Assembly (NCBI GenBank): GCA_001282665.1
Contig: LN874948.1
Span: 171,281-192,351 of the forward strand
Length of the DNA: 21,071 nt
Direction: 5' to 3'
Source of the DNA: Clostridiales bacterium mt11
GTDB lineage: Bacteria > Bacillota > Clostridia > Tissierellales > Tepidimicrobiaceae
Below, piece after piece: positions 14,492 to 21,071 of this stretch. The position numbers and the translations under genes were made by a program. Positions within the stretch are counted from its first letter, which is position 1. Each line of letters starts with the position of its first letter. The notes beneath the pieces were generated by a model. It searched no databases. It was given only the letters and a program-made list of their open reading frames with translations, and was not told the origin of the DNA.

Positions 14492-15781
14492 ATGAACAAT
14501 CTATTTTTGACTGGAAAGATTGGAGTAGGTAAATCTACAATTTTAAAGGAGATATTAGAGAGGATAAATGCTTCTATAGGGGGATATATCACAGAAAGGG
14601 TAATTCAAGGATCTATTACAACATTTGTTATAAGGTCCTTATATGATTATACAAAAAAACATAATATAGCAAATATAGATAAACAAAATAATTACAGAAA
14701 AGTATTTATAAAATCTTTTGATACTGAACTCGTATCCATACTTGACAATAGTTTAAATAAAAGGGATTTTATCGTTTTAGATGAATTGGGATTTATGGAA
14801 AACGATATAGATAAATTTACTTCCAAAGTATATGAACTTTTAGATAGTGAAAAACCCGTATTTGGTGTGTTGAAAGATTATGATTGCAATTTCTTAAATA
14901 CCATTAGATCAAGAGATGATTTAATGGTAATAAGGATTACAGAAAAAAATAGGGATACAATTATTGAAGACATTGTAGACATACTAAAATCCTTCGGCGT
15001 ACCCTTTAAAGAAGAAAATAGTTTTAGATGGAGTGACAAGAGAATTAAATGGTATAATGAATCTTTAGAACATCCCACTTGCTCCTATCCCCATACTTTT
15101 ATTCAGGAGATAAAAGAACACACTGGAAATTTAAGTGATAAAAACATCATCGATATAGGAGCTGGAACTGGTGCTTTTGCCATACCTTTAATAAGCGAAG
15201 GAGCAAATATAACTGTTATAGATTCCTCTTTTAATATGATGGATTCCTTAGTCAATAGGGCAGAAAAGCATGGGCTATATAATTTAAATTGCATAATTTC
15301 ACCTTTCCATAGAGTTAACTTAGATAAGCACCATATAGCTATATCCACCTTTAGTGGAGGAAGTACCAAAACTTTAGAAGGCATAGAAAAGATGTATAAT
15401 CTAGTAGATGAGTATTGCTTTATAATATCTTCCTTTGAAAAACAAGAGAACAACTTTAAAAGGGATATACTATATGAAATGTTAAACAGACCCCCATCTA
15501 GGAAAAGAACCCATAAGAACAGCTTAATGGATACATTAAAAATATTAGGTGATTTAGGCTACAAATATGAGTATAAAGAAATGGAATACGAACATTCTCA
15601 ATACTTCCAAGATTTTAATGAAGCTTTAGATTTTTTTACTAATAGATATGCTATAACTGAACACGATGAAATCCAAATTACAAAAAAATTTTTAAATGAT
15701 TTTCTAATAAAAGTAGATAATATATATCTATTCGAAAACATTAAAAAATCTTGGTTCATCACTATAAAAACCAAGTTTTAA
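14492..15781 (+). CDS. Fusion of THEP1-type nucleoside-triphosphatase and class I SAM methyltransferase
   Basis: 429 residues. Residues 1-172 form an NTPase of the THEP1/NTPase_1 type: Walker A GKIGVGKST (8-16), GGYITERV (30-37, as in the family's GFyT-E-R block), and a Walker B/lid FIVLDELGFME (93-103). Residues 180-429 form a methyltransferase: an entry segment with YPHTFIQEI, SAM motif I IIDIGAGTGAFAIPL (219-233), acidic TVIDSS (241-246), then a C-terminal helical part. I know the two domains as separate families, not as a standard fusion. The reading frame is continuous, with no stop or frameshift at the junction near 173-180. The ATG at 14492 follows a GGATGTGGAAGG stretch. It is a lone plus-strand gene, with a terminator overlapping its stop. 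Confidence 0.82.
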   Translation: MNNLFLTGKIGVGKSTILKEILERINASIGGYITERVIQGSITTFVIRSLYDYTKKHNIANIDKQNNYRKVFIKSFDTELVSILDNSLNKRDFIVLDELGFMENDIDKFTSKVYELLDSEKPVFGVLKDYDCNFLNTIRSRDDLMVIRITEKNRDTIIEDIVDILKSFGVPFKEENSFRWSDKRIKWYNESLEHPTCSYPHTFIQEIKEHTGNLSDKNIIDIGAGTGAFAIPLISEGANITVIDSSFNMMDSLVNRAEKHGLYNLNCIISPFHRVNLDKHHIAISTFSGGSTKTLEGIEKMYNLVDEYCFIISSFEKQENNFKRDILYEMLNRPPSRKRTHKNSLMDTLKILGDLGYKYEYKEMEYEHSQYFQDFNEALDFFTNRYAITEHDEIQITKKFLNDFLIKVDNIYLFENIKKSWFITIKTKF

Positions 15782-15798
15782 CGATAAAAACTTGGTTT
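15768..15798. terminator. Bidirectional terminator shared by the NTPase-methyltransferase and kinase genes
   Basis: Perfect 12-base arms AAACCAAGTTTT and AAAACTTGGTTT around a 7-base loop, overlapping the plus-strand stop codon at 15779-15781. T-runs follow in both directions; the kinase gene ends at 15802 on the minus strand. Confidence 0.85.
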
Positions 15799-15801
15799 CC
15801 T

Positions 15802-16737
15802 TTAATATATCTTTTTCTTTTCAATTTCTACTTGATTCATAATCATCTTCATATTAGCCATATCCACATTGCCCGCTTCTATTTCCATAGCATTGGCAGT
15901 TCCACATGCTGAAGCCACTTTTAGCTGATATTTAAAATCATAATTCCTGATTAGCGAAACAGCAAACCCTGCCACCATAGCATCTCCCGAACCTAAAGCA
16001 TTTATAGCCCTAACATTAGGAACCTTCACCTTATATGAATAGCCATCATAAAAAAACATAGCTCCAGCACTCCCTAAGGATACCGCTACTAATTCAACCC
16101 CGTTTCCCATTATATATTTAGCAGACTTTTCTATTTCATCTTCAGAAAACATTAAAAACCCCATTAACTCTTCTAGCTCATTCCTATTTAGTTTAACCAA
16201 AAAAGGTGCTGCTTCAATACCATACTTTAATGACTCACCACTAGCATCTAAAAAAACCTTCTTATTCCGTTCCTTTGCCATTATTATTAAATTCCTATAT
16301 ATATCAGAAGGCAATCCTCTAGGCAAACTTCCAGAAATACAGATTATTTCTGCTTCTCCAATGATATCCTTGTATAGTTCATAGAATTCTAGGACCTCTT
16401 CCCCTGATACAGATGGTCCTATTTCTGAAATATCTGTTCTACTTTCATCATCAGATATAATAGCGATAAAGTTTTTTGTCTCTTCATTGATATGAGTAAA
16501 ATTATAGCCTATTCCTCTATTATCCAACATTTCCTCAATATATTTACCGTTTGAACCTCCTAAAAATCCAGTAGCCATAACGGATTCATTAAACCCTCTA
16601 ACAACCTTGGCAACATTTAATCCACTGCCTCCAGGAGTACAGATAACATCTTTTGCTCTAAATGCCTTACCTTTTTCAAAACTATTGATAAAATACCATT
16701 TATCTACCGAAGGATTTAAGGTTACAGTTAAAATCAA
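15802..16737 (-). CDS. PfkB-family hexose kinase (1-phosphofructokinase / tagatose-6-phosphate kinase type)
   Basis: 311 residues, a typical length. Both PfkB signatures are seen: TPGGSGLNVAKV (34-45) and INALGSGDAMVAGF (245-258), with D252 as the catalytic base. The start MILTVTLNPSVDKWYFI is the usual 1-phosphofructokinase/LacC N-terminus. It transfers ATP phosphate to a sugar phosphate; which sugar cannot be told, and no PTS or transporter genes are near. The start codon is TTG at 16737, supported by GGGGGT six bases upstream and by the conserved MILTVTLNP. It is 89 bases after the HAD phosphatase gene and likely co-transcribed with it. The protein starts GSGD where GAGD is more common. 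Confidence 0.88.
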   Translation of the reverse strand: MILTVTLNPSVDKWYFINSFEKGKAFRAKDVICTPGGSGLNVAKVVRGFNESVMATGFLGGSNGKYIEEMLDNRGIGYNFTHINEETKNFIAIISDDESRTDISEIGPSVSGEEVLEFYELYKDIIGEAEIICISGSLPRGLPSDIYRNLIIMAKERNKKVFLDASGESLKYGIEAAPFLVKLNRNELEELMGFLMFSEDEIEKSAKYIMGNGVELVAVSLGSAGAMFFYDGYSYKVKVPNVRAINALGSGDAMVAGFAVSLIRNYDFKYQLKVASACGTANAMEIEAGNVDMANMKMIMNQVEIEKKKIY

Positions 16738-16826
16738 GATATTACCCCCTTTCCCCTATTATACTACATTTATTCCCTACTTTCCCTACTGCAAACCACA
16801 ATCCTGTCCCTTATTAAAAATCAAAA

Positions 16827-17504
16827 TCATTTCTCTGTACCAAATATTAATTCACTAATATCATGGAAATCATTCCAAGGTATATAGTCTATGTTATTAT
16901 CTTTACAATAGGTTAATAAACCATCCTTAGCAAATACCACATCTGCTATTTGTGCAACCCATCTATCAGTAAATCCATCCCCAATAAAAATTACAGTATC
17001 ATTGTTCCTTTTATATTCTTCATAACGTCTAATTTTACAATTGCCACAAGGACCGAAATCACAACAATCCAATATTCCTCCATCATAAAATTTCACGCTT
17101 ATATTATCTTTATCAAATATAAATGAATTAGCATATATATCCACATCGGTTATACCATATTTCTCTAAAAAAGGTTTAATGCCATTATCAAATCCTCCAC
17201 TAACAACTCCAAAGGGAATATTCTTTTCTTTTATCCTATTATAAAATTGAACAAATCCTTCCGTTATATGAAATTCCTCCAATATAAACTTTAAATATTC
17301 TTTTTCAGTTATTTTGATTTCCTTATATTCTAATTCCATCAACTTTAGGAAATTTATTTCTCCATTTTTATACATATTTCTTATATTTTGAATCTTATCA
17401 TTACTATAAACTTTCATCAACTTAATATTTGTATCTTCTGTAGTTATTGTACCATCAAAATCTACCAATATGGCTATTTTACTTAAATCATCAATTTTTA
17501 TCAT
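16827..17504 (-). CDS. HAD-superfamily phosphatase (MtnX-like)
   Basis: 225 residues. HAD motifs in order: DFDGT (15-19; D15 nucleophile, D17 acid/base), VSGGFD (101-106; Ser of motif II), Lys of motif III in GNCKIRR (154-160) and GDGFTD (175-180; metal-binding Asp). The cysteine-rich DCCDFGPCGNCK loop (147-157) is a hallmark of MtnX-type enzymes, which in methionine salvage dephosphorylate 2-hydroxy-3-keto-5-methylthiopentenyl-1-phosphate. No other methionine-salvage gene is in the window, so the substrate may be different. ATG at 17504 follows GGAGGT. Its SD lies only about 10 bases after the T-run of the terminator-like structure that follows pyc. Confidence 0.82.
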   Translation of the reverse strand: MIKIDDLSKIAILVDFDGTITTEDTNIKLMKVYSNDKIQNIRNMYKNGEINFLKLMELEYKEIKITEKEYLKFILEEFHITEGFVQFYNRIKEKNIPFGVVSGGFDNGIKPFLEKYGITDVDIYANSFIFDKDNISVKFYDGGILDCCDFGPCGNCKIRRYEEYKRNNDTVIFIGDGFTDRWVAQIADVVFAKDGLLTYCKDNNIDYIPWNDFHDISELIFGTEK

Positions 17505-17522
17505 TTATACCTCCATATAAAC

Positions 17523-17554
17523 AAAAAATTTAGCTGGGGAAATTCGCGGCTAAA
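17523..17554 (-). terminator. Terminator-like hairpin between pyc and the HAD gene
   Basis: On the minus strand TTTAGC and GCTAAA enclose a 14-base loop, followed at once by T6. Sequence upstream offers a competing, longer pairing with the same 3' end (separate entry). Confidence 0.65.
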
Positions 17555-17632
17555 CTTTAAAAATATCTTAGTTTTCTAATATTAAATTTAAATAAATTGA
17601 AAATTATCCGCAAATTTTCCATAACCAGCTAA
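17530..17632. repeat. Long imperfect inverted repeat after pyc
   Basis: TTAGCTGGGGAAATTCGCGG (17530-17549) matches the reverse complement of 17608-17632 apart from a 4-base insertion, one extra A and one mismatch. The arms are about 58 bases apart, the space between being very AT-rich. In the minus-strand RNA, the long pairing also ends at the T-run used by the short hairpin, so the two pairings exclude one another. Confidence 0.6.
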
Positions 17633-17671
17633 TATTATATCATAATATATCATTTTTTGTTTTATATACTG

Positions 17672-20600
17672 CTATTTAATATTCTCTTCTTCCTTATCCA
17701 ATCTTATTAATAGCTCTCCAGCCTCTACATTTTGACCTTCTTTAACAGAAATTGATTTGACTATACCACCAGTAGAAGCAGTTATATTGGTTTCCATCTT
17801 CATAGCTTCTATTATCGCCACCAATTGATTATCATCTACTTTATCACCAGGTTTTACTAATATTTTAGTTACAGTGCCGGGAATACTTGCTCCGATTTCA
17901 AACTTATTTTCTTTATCCGCCATCTGGATAAACGAAGTTTCCTTCACTATATTGCTTGCCTTATCAAAAATTTTAACTGCCCTTCTGCTATCATTGACCT
18001 CAAAGTATAAAGTTCTATAGCCTTCCTCATCTAGTCTGCCTATCTCAAGTAGTTTTATTACTAAAACCTTCCCTTCTTCAACTTCAACTTCTCCAGTTTC
18101 TCCTTCCCTTAAGCCATAGAAGAATATATCGCTTCCCATTCTACTAAAATCTCCGTACTCTTCTATATGTTTTAAATAATCCTCAAACACTTTAGGATAT
18201 AGTGCAAAAGACAATAAATCCTTTCTCTCAGGATTCATACCATATTTTTCTCTTAATAACTCCTTTATCTTTTCAAAATCTTCAGGTTCAAGCAATTCCC
18301 CTGCCCTACATCTTATAGGTTTTTCGCCTTTCAATACTAACTTTTGAAGCCTTTCAGGAAATCCTCCCATAGACTGCCCCATCATACCTTTAAAATATGA
18401 TACCACCGAGTCTGGGAAAGCCATATCTTTAGCCTTTTCATAGATATTTTCCTCAGTTAAATCATTTTGAACCATAAATATTGCCATATCTCCCACTACC
18501 TTAGAAGTAGGAGTTACTTTTACAATATCACCAAACATTCTATTTACAACTCTGTACATCTCCTTTACCTCATCAAACCTATGACCTAATCCAAAGCTTT
18601 CGACTTGTGGTCTAAGGTTTGAGTATTGACCTCCGGGAATCTCATATTTATATATTTCTGTAGTTCCTGATTTCAGTCCAGATTCAAATTGACTATATAT
18701 AGGTCTTATAGTGCTCCAGTAATCAGAAATAACCTGTAGATCATCTAGATTTAACCCCGTACTCCTATCCGTATATTCCAAAGCTGCAACTACTGAATTT
18801 AGAGCGGGCTGACTTGTTAAACCTGCCATACTGTTGAAGGCAGTATCTACTATATCTACACCAGCATGTGCTGCCATCAATACCGTAGCTATACCATTAC
18901 CACTAGTATCGTGGGTATGAAGGTGGATTGGAATACTAATCTCATCTTTCAATGCTTTAATGAGCTCATAGGCAGCTTGAGGTTTTAGCAAAGAGGACAT
19001 ATCCTTTATTCCCAATATATGAATTCCTGTTTTTTCCATTTCCTTTGCCATCTTTACATAGTAGTCTAAGGTATATTTATTCCTCCCCTTATCTAATATA
19101 TCCCCAGTATAACAGATGCAGCCTTCTGCAACCTTCCCAACTTTCAACACCTCGTCTATAGCTACTTCCATTCCCTTTAACCAATTTAGTGAATCAAATA
19201 TTCTGAAGACATCTATTCCTCTATCGGCAGACTCTCTTACAAATTCCCTTATGACATTATCTGGATAGTTTCTATATCCAACACCATTTGAACCTCTCAA
19301 CAGCATTTGAAGCAATATGTTAGGTATTTTTTCTCTTAGAAGCTCTAATCTAGTCCAGGGGGATTCCTTTAAAAATCTATAGGATACATCGAAGGTAGCT
19401 CCCCCCCACATCTCTAAAGAAAACAAATCTCTTCCCAATAGGGACGTTGCTTTTGCAATCCTTAGCATATCGATAGTTCTCATCCTAGTAGCCATTAAGG
19501 ATTGATGAGCATCCCTCATAGTAGTATCCGTTAACAGTAGATTATTCCTATTCTTAATCCATTGTACTAACCCTTCTGATCCCTTTTCATCTAATATTTG
19601 TTTAGTGCCATAATATTCCTTAGGTCTATCCACCTTTGGTACTCTTGGAATATCAAAATCTGGTTTATACCCTTTTGTATCATTTACTACCTTTTCTCCT
19701 ATATAATTGAGAACTTTAAGTTCTATATCCTGTTTCGGATTTATCTCGAATAGCTCAGGATTATATGTGATAAATCCAGTATCGCATCTACCCCTTAAAA
19801 ACTCTTCATGGTTTAGTACATTTATCAAAAATGGTATATTGGTCTTTACCCCTCTTATCTTTGTTTCCCTTAATGCTCTGCTAACCTTCCTAGCTGCATC
19901 TTCAAAAGTCCTAGACCATGCAGTTACCTTCACTAAAAGGCTATCATAATAAGGACTTATAGCTGCCCCAGTAAATCCACTGCCTCCATCAAGCCTTATT
20001 CCAAATCCAGAACCCGTTCTGTATATATCCATAGTGCCTGTATCTGGTGCAAAATTATTTAATGGATCCTCAGTAGTCACCCTACATTGGATAGCATATC
20101 CCCTTGGTTTTATATCATCTTGACTTTTTATACCTATTTCCTTAGAATCCAGAGAATATCCTTCTGCAATTAGAACTTGGCTTTGGACAATATCTATTCC
20201 AGTAACCATTTCAGATATAGTATGTTCAACCTGTATTCTAGGGTTAACTTCAATAAAATAATGGTTCCCATGTTTGTCTAATAAAAACTCTACAGTCCCT
20301 GCATTTCTATAGTTAACGGCCTTTGCTATTTTTACCGCATCATCACATATCTTGTTCCTTTGTCCCTCTGTAATAGCAAAAGCTGGAGTATATTCAATGA
20401 CCTTTTGATGTCGTCTTTGTATCGAACAATCCCTTTCATATAAATGGACTATATTTCCATACTTATCTCCTAAAATTTGAACTTCTATATGTTTTGGTTT
20501 TTCAAGGTATTTTTCAATAAATATATCGTCAATACCAAAAGCCTTCTGAGCTTCGTTCTTAGCACTATAATATTCCTTTATTAAATCTTTTTCTTCTCTT

Positions 20601-21071
20601 ACTATTCTCATTCCCCTGCCCCCACCGCCAGCAGCGGCTTTAAGCATTACAGGATAGCCACAGTAATTTGCAAACTGGATTGCCTCTTCTTCGGAAAATA
20701 CGGCCTTTTCTATCCCTGGTATAGTGGGTACTCCTACGCTGTTTGCAACCTTTTTAGATTTTATCTTATCTCCTAAACTTTCCATCATCTCATAGGTTGG
20801 GCCTATGAACTCAATCCCTACTTCTTCACATTTCCTTGCAAACTCTGGATTTTCAGATAAAAAACCATATCCTGGATGTATAGCGTCTACCCCTTTTTTC
20901 AATGCAAGTTTAATTATTTCATCTATATTTAGATATGCTTCTATAGGCCCTTTGTTTTCCCCAACTAAATAGGATTCATCAGCTTTTGTTCTAAATAGAG
21001 AATTTTTATCTTCCTTGGAATATATAGCTACAGTTCTTATTCCAAGCTCACTACATGCCCTAAATACTCGT
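17672..21071 (-). CDS. pyc: Pyruvate carboxylase (partial, N-terminus off the right edge)
   Basis: 1132 residues are visible; the frame stays open to the right edge (RVFRACSELGIRTVAIYSKE), and by family length only about 10-15 N-terminal residues are missing. The start apparent at 20902 is an internal TTG. Domains in order: biotin carboxylase with the glycine-rich ATP-grasp loop KAAAGGGGRGMRI (about visible 143) and the EVNPRIQVEHT catalytic block; carboxyltransferase with DTTMRDAHQS and the metal-binding HLHTHDTSG; the tetramerisation/linker region; biotinyl domain with EAMKMETN, K1091 (visible numbering) being the biotinylation site. It converts pyruvate, bicarbonate and ATP to oxaloacetate (anaplerosis). 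It is a single-chain form, as in Firmicutes. A terminator-like structure lies downstream. Confidence 0.97.
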   Translation of the reverse strand, partial: RVFRACSELGIRTVAIYSKEDKNSLFRTKADESYLVGENKGPIEAYLNIDEIIKLALKKGVDAIHPGYGFLSENPEFARKCEEVGIEFIGPTYEMMESLGDKIKSKKVANSVGVPTIPGIEKAVFSEEEAIQFANYCGYPVMLKAAAGGGGRGMRIVREEKDLIKEYYSAKNEAQKAFGIDDIFIEKYLEKPKHIEVQILGDKYGNIVHLYERDCSIQRRHQKVIEYTPAFAITEGQRNKICDDAVKIAKAVNYRNAGTVEFLLDKHGNHYFIEVNPRIQVEHTISEMVTGIDIVQSQVLIAEGYSLDSKEIGIKSQDDIKPRGYAIQCRVTTEDPLNNFAPDTGTMDIYRTGSGFGIRLDGGSGFTGAAISPYYDSLLVKVTAWSRTFEDAARKVSRALRETKIRGVKTNIPFLINVLNHEEFLRGRCDTGFITYNPELFEINPKQDIELKVLNYIGEKVVNDTKGYKPDFDIPRVPKVDRPKEYYGTKQILDEKGSEGLVQWIKNRNNLLLTDTTMRDAHQSLMATRMRTIDMLRIAKATSLLGRDLFSLEMWGGATFDVSYRFLKESPWTRLELLREKIPNILLQMLLRGSNGVGYRNYPDNVIREFVRESADRGIDVFRIFDSLNWLKGMEVAIDEVLKVGKVAEGCICYTGDILDKGRNKYTLDYYVKMAKEMEKTGIHILGIKDMSSLLKPQAAYELIKALKDEISIPIHLHTHDTSGNGIATVLMAAHAGVDIVDTAFNSMAGLTSQPALNSVVAALEYTDRSTGLNLDDLQVISDYWSTIRPIYSQFESGLKSGTTEIYKYEIPGGQYSNLRPQVESFGLGHRFDEVKEMYRVVNRMFGDIVKVTPTSKVVGDMAIFMVQNDLTEENIYEKAKDMAFPDSVVSYFKGMMGQSMGGFPERLQKLVLKGEKPIRCRAGELLEPEDFEKIKELLREKYGMNPERKDLLSFALYPKVFEDYLKHIEEYGDFSRMGSDIFFYGLREGETGEVEVEEGKVLVIKLLEIGRLDEEGYRTLYFEVNDSRRAVKIFDKASNIVKETSFIQMADKENKFEIGASIPGTVTKILVKPGDKVDDNQLVAIIEAMKMETNITASTGGIVKSISVKEGQNVEAGELLIRLDKEEENIK

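Noticed and set aside
20902..20904. TTG at 20902 as the pyc start
   Set aside because: The same frame continues upstream to the right edge with clear biotin carboxylase N-terminal sequence, so this is an internal codon.

Overview
The window is AT-rich, has strong Shine-Dalgarno sequences and several TTG starts, and carries genes typical of anaerobic Firmicutes (class Clostridia or Tissierellia): type I-B CRISPR-Cas, nickel metallochaperones, an ECF transporter S component, a B12-binding radical SAM protein and pyruvate carboxylase. No species can be named from the sequence alone. Most genes lie on the minus strand.

Layout in minus-strand reading order from the right edge: (1) pyruvate carboxylase, cut by the right edge, followed by a terminator-like structure and a HAD-phosphatase / PfkB-kinase pair. 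(2) A plus-strand gene (14492-15781) fusing a THEP1-type NTPase to a SAM methyltransferase, convergent with the kinase gene and sharing a bidirectional terminator with it. (3) A small DUF2007-like gene facing a plus-strand DUF1294 membrane protein gene. (4) A degenerate integrase/transposase-like gene with an in-frame amber codon, overlapping by 8 bases an FAD amine-oxidase-like gene that ends at a clear terminator. (5) A five-gene operon, hypB - 895-residue multi-FeS flavoprotein - hypA - ECF S component - methyltransferase, with a near-consensus promoter, a large dyad just upstream of it and a terminator at its end. There are no hydrogenase genes. (6) An operon of a DUF2975 membrane protein, an XRE-family regulator and a B12-binding radical SAM enzyme. 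(7) An orphan IS3-type OrfA, then cas6-cas8b-cas7 of a type I-B CRISPR system running off the left edge. A near-consensus promoter lies upstream of OrfA.

The points most worth attention are: a perfect internal ribosome binding site in cas8b that would make the small subunit Cas11b as a separate 128-residue protein; the hydrogenase-free hypA/hypB operon with its flavoprotein, transporter and methyltransferase, which may be an undescribed nickel-linked pathway; the NTPase-methyltransferase fusion; the integrase-like protein that lacks canonical DDE residues and is coupled to a flavoprotein; and the dual-hairpin element between pyc and the HAD gene. No CRISPR array, rRNA or tRNA was seen.
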